DNA of 64,000 nucleotides from Powellomyces hirtus (Eukaryota; Chytridiomycota; Chytridiomycetes; Spizellomycetales; Powellomycetaceae), in the NCBI GenBank assembly GCA_025526995.1, contig JAHLKG010000029.1, forward strand, positions 186,001 through 250,000, written 5' to 3'. Made by a program: the position numbers and the translations under genes. Shown piece by piece: positions 33,973 to 44,559 of the stretch. Position 1 is the stretch's first letter. Each line of letters starts with the position of its first letter. Below the pieces are notes generated by a model that saw nothing but the letters and a program-made list of their open reading frames with translations, was not told the origin of the DNA and did not search any database.

Positions 33973-34629
33973 ATGATGTCTTCTGCTCAGGTATGTAGTC
34001 GAACGAGAAAGTATCAATGTGACACGAATTGACTGACCGACTGACGTGTGTGTGATTTTTCTTTTCCCTTTATCAGGAAACGGCTCGCGACGCACACGAT
34101 TCTGCCAAGGCAACCACGCAGGCGGCGGCCAGTCAGGCGGCCGAGGTGGCCGCGGGAACCGTTAACAGCGCCAAGGTAAGAAACCCAAGAACAAAATATG
34201 ATAAGATCAACAAAGAGGCTCATGCGCGCTCTCTCTCTTTCCTCCTTTCAGCAATCTGCCGCCGAAACCGCCGCCCCATTCCAGGGCGCCTCCCAGAAGC
34301 TGGCTTCCAGCGCCTCCACAACCTACACCACGGCCGCGACCTCCCCCACGGCGGGTCTCACCTCCATCGCCGACAACACGGTCGATCTCGCCGCGCACGC
34401 CGTCGACACGGGTGTGCAAGCCACCGCCGCTGCTGCCGGTGCCGCCCGCGGAATCGCCGGTGCGGCCCTGGGTCTCGCGGGTAATGTCGTTGGTGGCGCG
34501 GTCAATGTCGGCGCCAAAGCCGCGGGCGCGGGTGTGGGGGTTGCGAGCGCCGGGTACGAGGGCGCTAAGAATGTCGTTGGGTTGGGAGAGAAGAAGGTGG
34601 AGCAAGGGGTTGAGGAGATTAAGAAGTGA
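33973..34629 (+). CDS. Ala-rich amphipathic-helix (LEA/apolipoprotein-like) protein, 164 aa
   Basis: Exons 33973-33990, 34077-34175 and 34252-34629, in phase, after a C/A-rich leader. The product is Ala/Val/Gly/Thr-rich, with few large residues and no Cys. It has repeating patterns such as AAAGAARGIAGAALGLAGNV and VGGAVNVGAKAAGAGVG, and a charged tail NVVGLGEKKVEQGVEEIKK. This suggests long amphipathic helices as in LEA, lipid-droplet or synuclein-like proteins, which coat membranes or protect cells under stress. That is composition-based inference, not homology. Exon 1 is just six codons (MMSSAQ). Confidence 0.75.
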
Positions 34630-35211
34630 GCGGCTGAGTGGCGGATAGTGTGGGCCCCGAGTGCACAGATTCCAAACCTCGAGTGTATATCAAATGACCC
34701 CCGACACCCACTGGTCTGCCTTTGTATTGTTTTGGCAGGTCGCGGGGGGGAATCAAAAATATTCTGTACATAAATACATCCAGCGAAAAAAAAAGATGTC
34801 TCTCAACATTTGCACACTGCTTGATCAACCAGGTTGAAGGAAGAAGAAGACCCCACGTCGCACCAGCCAGTGTGTGAGCTACAGTACATGATTCGGCACA
34901 TAGAGGCATAATCATTTCGTGCATTCTTGGCTGTCTTGCGCCTTGTACCTTCCTTTCTCACTGTTTTTTTCCCCGTCTGTCTAGACTCTTCAACGCGTGA
35001 GTGCGATAAATAAACCCTAACTCTGTTTTAGGCTGACGTACGCGCAAAGGGGCAGTCCAACGAAACGCGCAGCGCCAAATCCCCGAAATCCCCAAGCGTC
35101 CGTACTCTTTCCTCCGCATACCACCCCAAAGCCTAACGCACCGTCCAAACACCAACACCCACCAACATCCACATATATTCGATCCCGGAACCAACCATTG
35201 CATAACAAACA
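34630..35211. other. intergenic; roadblock promoter
   Basis: No gene seen. AACCCTAA (35013-35020), a telo-box-like motif, lies about 190 bp upstream of the roadblock ATG. A TATA-like ATATAT is near 35173. Confidence 0.45.
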
Positions 35212-35781
35212 ATGGTAAGTCCAAGCTCCTCCTCTTCATTCACATTCTCCGACACCCAACCCCCACAATTCTTTTTCTGTTATCGCCCATGTATTTCGTT
35301 TATCTTGTAGTCCGAGGTGGAAGAGACCATCAAACGTCTCTCCTCGCACAAGGGCGTCGAAGGCGTCGTGATTGTCAACATGGAAGGGATCCCCATCCGC
35401 ACCACCCTCGATAACGACAAGACGGTCCAGTACGCTGCCCTCATCACCCAATTGGCCGCGAAAGCGAGGAGTGTGGTTAGAGATTTGGATCCGCAGGTAA
35501 GAGGAAAACAGAAAGGCGAACAGAGTATGCGAAGTGTGAGGAGTATTACTGATTGTTTGTTTTTGTTTTGTTGTTTTTTTTTGTTATTGGTAGAATGATT
35601 TGAGTTTTTTGAGAATCCGATCGAAAAAACATGAAATTATGGTGGCGCCTGGTACGATTTTCCCATCACGGCTGGATCAGAGAGCGCAGACGAGATGGCA
35701 GCGCATAACTTGAACACTAACATCTTACCTATAGACAAAGACTACATACTTATCGTTCTCCAAAATCCACATAATCAATGA
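35212..35781 (+). CDS. DYNLRB1: dynein light chain roadblock (DYNLRB), 97 aa
   Basis: Cargo-linking light chain of cytoplasmic (and intraflagellar-transport) dynein. Exons 35212-35214, 35311-35496, 35594-35651 and 35735-35781 close in frame. The first coding exon is only the ATG, followed directly by a GTAAGT donor. The protein is full length and nearly canonical: [47 protein letters not shown], then [20 protein letters not shown] and YILIVLQNP. Downstream (35782-36177) no gene is seen before the convergent SDR gene. Retention of roadblock fits a flagellated fungus, although hyphal fungi keep it too. Confidence 0.95.
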
Positions 35782-36177
35782 AAAAAAAAAAGAAAAGAAA
35801 AGACTCCCAGCGTCACTAGACCGCCCGAAGCGATATGTTTAACATGTGAGGGAAAGAGAACCGAACAAAGAAAAGGATGTGAGCAGAAACCGCGACTTCC
35901 TCACTTGACGGTTTTGCAAACCGCGAGGCACACACACCCAAACTTGTTCCGGGGCGGCGAGATTTGATCTCCGGAAATTACCAAAATCATTCATCGCTCC
36001 CTTCCCATTCGCCTTTTATTCACCCCCTCCCTTAATTTAATGCGCCTTGTTAGATGTTCAAATAAATGAAAAGATCGTAAAAACAATTGGAGATGCGAAT
36101 TAAGTGTTTTTTTTAGTTCTAGTATATTTCTCTGTCGAAGGGTCTTTCTGTGTTGAGAGGGTGATGTTGTATTTTAT
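35782..36177. other. convergent intergenic space
   Basis: No gene seen. AT-rich in its right half (36020-36180), which probably carries the 3' ends of both neighbours. Confidence 0.4.
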
Positions 36178-37669
36178 TTACAGTTTCGACAAGCCCGTGA
36201 CGTTGAGAGTCGCGCCACCGTCGATGGGGATGACGGCGCCCGTGATATGGGCCGAGGCGCGGCTGCAGAGGAAGAGGGCGAGGCCGGCCATGTCTTCGGT
36301 AGTTCCGATGCGACCTTGAAGGTAATAAAGGAAAAGATGTCGTGATGAATTGGTTTAGTGAATTTTCATAAAAGATTAACCAAAGGTTGGCAAGGGCTTC
36401 TATTCTTGCATTCTTTCGCATGCTTGAGCCTGTGGTTCTTTCCATAACACATACCTAATGGCTGGGACTTCTCCATGATGCTCAATCCATGGTCAATTCC
36501 GAATTTGGTCATGCGCGAGGGGAACACGCCAGGAGCGATCGCGTTGACGACAATCGTTCGGCTGAGCAACAACAAACATATTAGCCAAGATGAGCCGCCC
36601 AGCAAATGTGTGTACTCTTGCACACTAACCGAGCCAGGGGCAGCGCGAGAGTTCGCGTCAGGTGGTTCACAGCGGCCTTGGATGTCGCGTCTGAAAGAAA
36701 GAGAGAGAGTGAGTGAGATAGAATGGGTGAGAAGAGGAAGTTGAGCGAAATGGCATGCGAGTGGTGAGGTGAAGTGAAGGAGGGGAAGAACACTGGTGAA
36801 TGGAGCTACCGAGTTACGTACAAGACCAGGTTCCGTTTCCGGGGGCAGAGAGACCGTCTTCGGCGGAGCATGCGGATCCGGCGACCGAGCTTGGTACAGG
36901 TTGAAGTGAATTTAGGCGCAATGTTCGAGTGTACAAGAGAGTGAACTGTGGTTGGGCATACCTGATGTTGATAACCCGCGCGGGGTCTTGGTTACCCGCC
37001 GATCCGGCTTCCAAAAGGGGCAACAATCTAAAAAGGTAAACCCCAAAACATTAACACCCCATTCCACACCTCCATCGTTTGCTTTCCGGCCCACACTTAC
37101 ACGCTCGTCATATAGAACACACTCTTCACGTTCAACGCCATCAAGCGGTCCCAACCATTCTTCTCATCAAAGTCATCCAAGTTCGATCCCCACGCCATCC
37201 CGGCGTTGTTGACCAAAATATGGAGTTTCGACTCCTTTTGTTTGAGCTGCTCGGCGAGCGCAACGGATTGAGCTTTGGAGCCCAAGTCGGCTTGCAGGGC
37301 GATGCAGGTGCCGGGACCCATTGCGGTCAGCTCAGCGGCTGCTTCTTGCACGACGGAGAGTTTGCGGGAGGCAATGTAAACTGTGCGCGGGGAAGTGTGA
37401 GGAGAAGTGGCAGCGACAGGAGAGAAGGCAGTGAGCCGTTTCTCAAGTACCTTTGGCGCCGTTTTGAACGAGAGCAGCGGCGATCACTGTTGGAACGGAA
37501 AAGAGTAAAGCAAGCGTTAGACGAGGAACCAAGCCCTGTCGCAAAAAGCATGAGTCATATGGGGGGCCCATGACATACTCTTTCCAATGCCGGTTCCTCC
37601 ACCGGTGACGAGTGCGACTTTGCCCTTGACGTTGAAAAGGTTGTTGAGCGACAAGTCGGGAGCAGACAT
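36178..37669 (-). CDS. short-chain dehydrogenase/reductase (SDR), 281 aa
   Basis: NAD(P)-dependent oxidoreductase, classical SDR type. Eight exons: 37669-37579, 37486-37451, 37380-37101, 37027-36962, 36889-36822, 36690-36630, 36561-36455 and 36314-36178; every junction is in phase. Motifs: cofactor loop TGGGTGIGK, ILVNNAG (NNAG), INISSVAG (catalytic Ser), WSYATSKAAV (catalytic YxxxK), NAIAPGVFPSRMT and the C-terminal GAVIPIDGGATLNVTG. The EKNGWD insert before the NVKSVFY helix recalls the RhlG-like 3-oxoacyl reductase branch; the substrate cannot be told. Exon 2 is 36 nt. It shares a 325-bp promoter with the divergent coiled-coil gene. Confidence 0.93.
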
Positions 37670-37994
37670 GATTGACTGGATAGTGAGGGGAGTGATACGA
37701 ATGAATAGGGTGATGACTGAATGGCAAGCGGGGACTGTTGGTGAGCAAAAGTTATAAGAAGGTGGGGAGCGTCAAAAGCAATTAGCCGAAAGAGCGCGAC
37801 TTCACACTTGTGACTCAGCAAGTTCATTAGACTGAGAATGGATTGCATTAACTGCACAGCCACATTAGCCTTCCATCGCGTTGAATTGCTCTCCCAGGTT
37901 GTTTTTCTTTTTTTTTTCTCCCATGTTCAGATGGACAACAAAAAGAGGATCGCAAGACACAAGACAGCAATCAATAGCACTATACAATTGCAAA
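37670..37994. promoter_or_regulatory. short divergent promoter with a TCACACTTGTGA palindrome
   Basis: Only 325 bp separate two divergent ATGs. The 12-bp sequence TCACACTTGTGA (37802-37813) sits near the middle and recurs exactly at 44026-44037 in another divergent promoter. Confidence 0.5.
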
Positions 37995-39053
37995 ATGGAC
38001 GCTCAAAATGCTCTCACACGGCACTCACCTCTCGACGCCCTCCAATCCCAACTCCGCGCACGTTCGTAAACTACTCCTGTTCCCACTCGCACCTCTGCCC
38101 GTACATGTAATTATGTGCGATTGATTCTGCTTCTCATATCTATATTCTCGCTAGTCGAACACCGCACCCGCTCTACTACCGCCCTCGTCGCATCCACTGC
38201 CCTCGACGTCGAGACACGCAAAGCGGCCTGCGCCGAAACCAACAGCGAAATATACCGGTATTGATCAAACAAGTTACTCTGCTCCTTTCACCCCGTCTCA
38301 TGTATTTCCTCTCTATTGTTGTTGCTCTCAGCTTGAGAAACTTTATTGAACTTAACGCACCCGGTCGTTCTCGTGAAGAGACGGCCTCTGCTATCGTGAC
38401 ACCCCAACTGTTAGATGTCGAGGAAGAAACAGTCATGTAAGGGCCTGGCACTCGATTCATTCAGGTTCCGCCTAGATGGGTTGTGACACGCAGATCTATA
38501 GCCGCGAGCACGTTTTCGAATGTACCTACTTGCACGACCGCATTCTCCAACTCGCAGCCTTGCACACTGTCCTCTCAGCTCGTGCTCCACCTCCTTCGCC
38601 TCTCTCCCCCGCATGCGGTACATCAGCGAATCTAACCCATCAAAAATCCCACGTTTCATCCTACCCTAACTCTTACTCACCCCATAGACCCAATCCCGCT
38701 AGCGCCCTTGCTGACCGCACCACCCACCCTCAAATCAGCCACCGCAACGCCAGCAGGAGCCGCAGGATTTAACCCTAACACTAACTCTGCCACTTCAACC
38801 TACCGCGGCAGTATCTCGTCGCAGCGATATGCAAACCTCTCTCACACGCTGCGCCAATGGGAGGACCGCGAACGGGGACTCGTGAGGGAGATTGCGAGGG
38901 TGAATGCGTATGCATTTTCCAACTGGCAGGCTGTTTGATTCGTTTGCATAACCTCGCTTTTTCTTTATTTGTGGGACCAGATACATTGAAGAACTGGAAC
39001 TACTGGGAATGACGGCCGCCTTGTCACGCGCTGCTCCTGCTTCCCAACGTTGA
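37995..39053 (+). CDS. uncharacterised coiled-coil protein, 227 aa
   Basis: Six exons: 37995-38061, 38155-38257, 38332-38436, 38502-38617, 38688-38907 and 38981-39053; all junctions are GT-AG and in phase. Two helical, heptad-like regions flank a Pro/Ser/Thr linker: residues about 10-130 (DVETRKAACAETNSEIYRLR, IREHVFECTYLHDRILQLAA) and about 170-215 (RYANLSHTLRQWEDRERGLV, then ARVNAYIEELELLGM). Size and shape suit a small subunit of a cytoskeletal, kinetochore or tethering complex, but I recognise no family. The last acceptor is supported by the continuous VNA-YIEEL helix. Confidence 0.75.
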
Positions 39054-39465
39054 ATCGGGAAAGCACCACGAGGAACAACCGCAGATCCGCTGCAAGCGTT
39101 TCACTTTTTAGTATCTACCTATTAAAACTAACCTTCGCATTCAAGGAGACCTATGAGTGGGACGGGGCAGGACATCTTTATGTCAATTGACCAAAGGAGA
39201 GAAATGAGAGTCAACTAAATAGATATGGCATTGCATGTTAATGAGCGAGTCTCTGCGTGTGAGGGTAGAGGGTTGGGAATGTGAATATGTAGAAAGCATC
39301 ATAGTGATGATTATGTACAGGAAGCGGGGGGTTTAAATATGATATGATATGCTTCTTTTTCGTGGTTGCAGCGAGATGGAAAAAGGGCTTGTTCTATTGG
39401 TTTTTGCCTGGAGAGAAGATCAAACGTGTGAGATCTCACGTAATTGCACGCAGTGAAAAACAGCC
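39054..39465. other. convergent intergenic space
   Basis: No gene seen. Moderately AT-rich. Confidence 0.4.
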
Positions 39466-40413
39466 TTAGGGTTTCCTCTCCCGATACTCACTCTTGAAGA
39501 AGGTGTAATGCAGAGTAATCGTCTTGACATCCTTCATCCAGGGATCATACGCAAACTCGGGATCAATATAGAAGAAGACCGGCATATCAACCTCTTCACC
39601 CGCCTCCAATTTCTGCTCTTCAAAGCAGAAACACTGTATTTTGTTAAAATACTGCGCCGCTTTCGCCGGTACGACCGAATACGTCGATATCCCCACAATA
39701 TCCTCTTTGGACGGGTTATGCGCGGTATAAAACGCCAGAGCCGTTTCCCCAGGCACGATATGAATCTCCGGTGTGACGGGGACAAAGCTCCACCGCATCG
39801 CATCGCTGACACTGGAGGCGAATCGAATTCTGATTTTCTGTGCGTTCTCAACCGGGATCATGGAGGCAGGTTCAAATTTATGACCCGGAGACGTGAGAGG
39901 TGTACCGTCGAGCCCCGTCTGGGTGCAGATGAGTTTGTACAGGGGTACGGCGGCGTAGGAGGCCCCAATGAAGAGGACGATGACGGAGGCGGTATAGTAC
40001 ATTGTGGTGCGGGTGTTGTGCGCCCGGTGCCGCTGGTAGTACTGTTGCGCGGAGGAGAAGTGGGGGGTGGAGTGCGAGGAGGTGGGAGTGGGAGTGGAGG
40101 TGGACGCGGGCCGGAGCTGGGATAGGGGTATACGGAATGCGACATTCTAGGAGCGAGCCAGAAGGAGCGTTAGGGTTCCTGGGATCTCTTGCAACGCTCA
40201 CAACAATGCGGATGGCTGCGAAACCTATCATCCGTTTCTCCCAAGGTCGTGTTCTTTTACCTTTGTCACCGGACGGACTGTTTGTGCGATGGTGAGAAAC
40301 GCTCGGGCGGCAGGGGTGATCGGGCGTGGTGGTGGTTGTAGTGAAATACGCGGCGGAGATACCCGTGCGAAACACCCAACCTTTGCAGCTCGCCTGCCCA
40401 ACATTATGCACAT
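39466..40413 (-). CDS. COX11: COX11 copper chaperone of cytochrome c oxidase, 277 aa
   Basis: Inner-membrane protein that delivers copper to the CuB site of Cox1. Exon 1 (40413-40261) encodes a basic, Arg-rich mitochondrial presequence (MLGRRAAKVGCFARVSPPRI); exon 2 is 40146-39466, phase 0. The mature part starts with QQYYQRHRAHNTRTTMYYTA, then one membrane span (VIVLFIGASYAAVPLYKLIC). The soluble domain has the copper site KIQCFCFEEQ (CFCF), MPVFFYIDPEF and the ending TITLHYTFFKS. ATGs at 40413 and 40404 both fit; either keeps the presequence. It is divergent from the PRELI/UPS gene, also mitochondrial. Confidence 0.95.
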
Positions 40414-40951
40414 GGCGGTAGTGGTCTGCATACCGGGATTTTTCTATTTCAATGTAGATGTCGGTGAAGGTTTTTGGGCGGAGAAAAGTTGAAAAGTCAC
40501 CCGAGAGAACTGACTCACCTGCCCTCACGTGACCTGTCAAAATAACGCCTTCCGATTTCAGCCATGCTTTTCCTCTCCCCCCTCCCTTTTTTTTTCCTGG
40601 TTTCTCTTCCACGAAGTTTAGAGATAGACGGATAGATATACTTAGATACCCATAGACATCAACAGTGCGAGAGTATAGGGATTCAAGCTTTGCATTCTCT
40701 CAAGTAGCAGACGGAAGACAAAAGGACACTTGCATGCTCACGTCACGACAACGAGGTCCGTGACATCCCAGCCTGGTGCGCAGAACGAATTGCGAAGGAA
40801 CTTTCACCTGGTTCGACAAAAGTCAAGCGAATTCAAGCGCATCAGGGTTAGACTCGGACCGCTGGGACGCCCCGTCATCATAACGGCCGAACTTTGACAG
40901 CCAAGTAAAACTTACCACCCCACCGACATTCATCATCACTCTCACTCGACG
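40414..40951. promoter_or_regulatory. divergent promoter of COX11 and the PRELI/UPS gene
   Basis: 538 bp with no gene. TCACGTGA at 40525-40532 lies about 115 bp from the COX11 start; two mitochondrial genes may share this site (inference). Confidence 0.5.
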
Positions 40952-41488
40952 ATGCATCTCTTCGAAACCTCCCACCTCTTCCCGCACCCCTGGTCCCTCC
41001 TCACTTCCGCCAATTTCCAAAAATACCCCAACATCCATTCCCCGCACGTCCTCACCGTCGATATACTCTCCCGCAGTCTCCACCCGACTACCGGCCACCT
41101 GCACACGGAACGTCTCATCTCCGTCACCAACACCTCCTCGGGCCCCGCCTGGGTGCGCGCCCTCCTCCCCATATCCGACATCTGCTTCTTTCACGAAACC
41201 AGTATCCTGGACGTCCGAAACCAGCACTTTGAAGCAACGTCCACAAATTTGAGTATGAGGACCTTTCTGACGTTGGAGGAGACGGTCAAGATGAGACCGG
41301 GCGAAGGGGGAACGGTGTTCACCCAAACCGCTGTGGTGAATGCACGAGGGGTACTAAGTTGTGCAGCGAGGTTTGTCGAGGAGGGCGCGGTGAGGAGCTT
41401 TACGAATAACTCGGCAAAGGGACGAGCAGGGCTGCAGACGGTCGTGGACGCGCTGCTCGAACAGATGACAGACAGGAGGTTGGCGTAG
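40952..41488 (+). CDS. PRELI/MSF1 (UPS1/UPS2-type) mitochondrial lipid-transfer protein, 178 aa
   Basis: Intermembrane-space protein that, with Mdm35, carries phosphatidic acid or phosphatidylserine between mitochondrial membranes. A single exon begins MHLFETSHLFPHPWSLLTSA, the invariant PRELI start, then FQKYPNIHSPHVLTVDILSR, TGHLHTERLISV (family L.T.RL motif) and ILDVRNQHFEATSTNLS. The C-terminal helix (GLQTVVDALLEQMTDRR) is present and the length is normal. I cannot decide between UPS1-like (PA) and UPS2-like (PS) from sequence; no presequence is expected for this family. Confidence 0.92.
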   Translation: MHLFETSHLFPHPWSLLTSANFQKYPNIHSPHVLTVDILSRSLHPTTGHLHTERLISVTNTSSGPAWVRALLPISDICFFHETSILDVRNQHFEATSTNLSMRTFLTLEETVKMRPGEGGTVFTQTAVVNARGVLSCAARFVEEGAVRSFTNNSAKGRAGLQTVVDALLEQMTDRRLA

Positions 41489-41965
41489 TGCAAGGCTTAC
41501 AATAAGGCGTATTGAAGCATTCTTTACCCTGCCAACCCCATTGTCCCCATCCTTGAATCACCCCCCCCCCCCCCCCCCTCGCGCCCCATCCCCCACCCAC
41601 CCCCGTTGTACACAGGTCGATATTCCCTGACACACACTACTTATTAATGTATTTTCTCTATTTTCTCTATTTTCTTCTGACCCACTCTGTTCTTCCTTGA
41701 TCTGCGGAGAAACAAGCGTGAGAGTTTGATTTTCTAGCTTTCTTTCCTATTCGTTTTGCTTCCTGTCTAATCTATCTCGTGATTATGTAACTTGTGTGGG
41801 AGTGGTGGTGTTTGGGGTCTGTGTCTCGTGGAAGCACAGCAGCGCAGGAGATGTAAACAACGCAGAAGTGGCGGGAGAGGGGGGGGGGGGGTAAGGTGTC
41901 GTGTAGTGACTTTTTCAACTTCGCCTTGGATGGCCCCGCCAACCAAACTATCTTTCACACCTCAT
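41489..41965. other. convergent intergenic space
   Basis: No gene seen. A C run of about 18 at 41561-41578 and a G run near 41881 flank TATTTTCTC repeats (41651-41675). Confidence 0.45.
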
Positions 41966-43912
41966 TTATCTCTTGTTGATTGCGTTCACCGCCGGGTCTG
42001 CTGCTGGTGTTGCTGGTAGTGTTGCGGAGTGACCGTCAAACCTGACTGACACGATCAGGTCCGAGGCGTCTGCGTGCGTGGCAATCCAGGAACGCAACGA
42101 AAGAAGAAAGAAGGAATGATCAGAAACACGCCTCGTGAATCAAGATGTAAGAGAGGGGGGGGGGGGGGGCGATATGACATGGCACGCATTGTCTTACCGC
42201 CCATCTTCTCCTTCAATTCTTTCTCCACTTCTGCCGAGACCTCGTTCGCTCTAGCAACCGACATGGTCGTAGCGTCCGAAACCGAGAGTCGAACGTCCAC
42301 TGAAATATAAACATCATGAGACAAGACCTAGAATCTTTTACTATCCCACAATGCTCAACTGGCGGCGGGCGTACAGCTCGTCGTTCAACTCACATACTCA
42401 CTCACGAAATTCTCTCACTCACTTACCATGTGCGACCGGTCCCGCTTTCCGTACCCCGAGGTTGCTGAGGAATGCAATGTCGGCTGTCTTTGCAACGTAC
42501 GTGTCGAGGGTTTGCTCAATGTCTTTCGTCATCCATTCGGGTGCCACTGGGAAGGAGCAACAGCCAGTCACAAAGGTCAGATTCGGTCCCCCCCCCCACT
42601 TCTTTATTGACGCGTTTCCCATCGCTCTCCACTCTTACCAGCATCCAGCAACTCCATCAAACTCGGCATCCCACTCTGTACGCCCGCCTTCACCACCATC
42701 CCCGCCACCAGCACTCCACCCACGGGGTCCAACCACGGCACGCCATACACCGCACCCGCGACCGCCGCAAGCGCCACACTCGACGACGCGGCATCAAGGC
42801 GATGATGCCAAGCGTTGGCGCGCAGAACGTCCGAATCGACCCGGTTGGCAATATGCAGTGTCCAGCGGTACATGGCTTCTTTGAGGACGACGGACGAGAC
42901 CATGATGTAGAGTGCGATGGGTGGGAGAGGGTGAGCGGTGGAGGTAGGGGAGGGGTGGGTGAGGAGGGTGTAGAGGAGTTCCGCGCTGTTGAGGGCTGGT
43001 GTCATGAGGAGAAATTGGTGTGAGAACAGTCGGATCTTACCATGTTAAGCGCTATATACGTACCTATACCAACGCCGGCGGCGATGAGGAGACCCGAGAC
43101 AATCACACTTCATACAGGAAAACGAACGTAAGCTTGAAGTACACCGCAACACACGGGATGTCTCTGCTTGATACGCTTGTTACACACCCTCCTAACGGCT
43201 CCAGCTTTGCATAGCCCAATGGGAAGTTGCGCGACGGCGGGGCCCGGGCTTTGCGGTACGAAAACAACGTGACAAAGTCGCTGGGAAGAGAAACACACGA
43301 ATATGAGGAGTGAGTGGTCCGCGGCTTCTGAGGCCCGTCCGCGAGGGAGTTGGCGTTGGAGGGGTGGGGTACCTTGTGAGATCGCTGAGAGAATGGACGG
43401 CTTCGGCGATGAGGGAGGATGAGTGCCACATTCTAAAAACGGAAGCGTTCCGAGTAGCATCAGCATTGATGGGCGAAATCGAAGGGGTCGTAGAAAAGAT
43501 TCTTACATTCCACCAGCGCCTTTCGCGACGGTGAGTCCCACATTCAGACCCAATCTACAAACAGAGACATAAATCTCCGTGATCAGTCTTCTCTTACACA
43601 CTCTTCCGTCCGTCATATTGCCACACTGACCCAGCAAGCGTGACCTGCGTCCCTACAAAACGCAGCGATAAGATCACCATACAGCATACCTTCCCCCAAC
43701 GCGTCCTTTGCTCTTCCATCCACTTGCGTACCTTCTCGTGTACTCCGATCAATCAACGGTCCATGCGTGTTTCCGTGTTCATGCCCATGTCCATGTCCGT
43801 GACCATGTGTGGCATGACTCCGTATTGGAGGAAATGCGCGCAGAGGTCTGACAGTGCAACGGGTGCGCAAAAGGCCAGTGCGCACGGATATGGGACGGAG
43901 TTGTGAGAACAT
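41966..43912 (-). CDS. CDF-family metal transporter, mitochondrial MMT1/MMT2 type, 401 aa
   Basis: Cation diffusion facilitator; the MMT branch moves iron (or zinc) across the mitochondrial membrane. Exons: 43912-43690, 43652-43598, 43554-43507, 43432-43373, 43280-43188, 43107-43064, 42995-42639, 42546-42427, 42299-42198 and 42069-41966; all phases close to 402 codons. The N-terminus is basic and presequence-like (LRTRCTVRPLRAFPP), then a His-rich HATHGHGHGHGHEHG loop. Core: LGLNVGLTVAKGAGG, LIAEAVHSLSDLTSDF (metal-binding HxxxD), FPLGYAKLEPLGG, VSGLLIAAGVGI, and ANAWHHRLDAASSS (second HxxxD). A cytosolic or matrix CDF C-terminal domain follows. The short exon 2 (43652-43598) is the least certain part. 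Confidence 0.9.
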
Positions 43913-44559
43913 CGTTAGTGTAGTTGTCAAGAAAGATATAAGTTAACAACAATGACGGGGGTGATGATATGATGAGGGAAAGTGTGACATAACCCTAACA
44001 TTACGAAAAGCGCAGCAGGTGGACGTCACACTTGTGAATGGAGAAAAGACAATCCTCACACTTACTTACCTTGCGACTCATTCGAAGCTACTTTCTATTA
44101 CGTTTCTCATCGACTGATGGCAAAACATCTATGATGATAATATGGAAAACGTTGTACAACTGTAAGAGTTGTAGTTTGTAGTATTTGATTGATATGTTTC
44201 AATCACCTATTTGAATGATAACCTTATACAAAAATATCATTAACCTTTCAATCTTGCAATTGTTTTTTTTGCCAGAGTAAGTTTTTGATTCAACTTGACA
44301 GCTTTAGAGTCTTAAGAGTAGTTAGTATCATAGTTGAAGATGGTCACTTACTGGAATTAGCACCAGAAATATCACACTTCCTGACCGACTACGTGCGACG
44401 CGTTCTTTGCCCGTCGTCAGTCTTTGCACCCAGAGGTGTGCGGAAAGGCTCTGAAACCGCATTCAGTACCCACCATCAGCAACATCACCACGTCTGCCCA
44501 ACCTCCGCTCTCGGCATAGGTCACTCACCTGGTGGTCCTCCACTCCCGGCCCGCACACA
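43913..44559. promoter_or_regulatory. divergent promoter with AT-rich island
   Basis: No gene seen. Contains AACCCTAAC (43991-43999), TCACACTTGTGA (44026-44037) and an AT-rich stretch of about 270 bp (44080-44350) that stands out from GC-richer neighbours. Confidence 0.45.

Noticed and set aside
37170..37200. tRNA-like GTTCGATCC
   Set aside because: Lies inside an SDR exon; no acceptor stem or anticodon arm can be formed around it. No tRNA was found anywhere in the window by eye.
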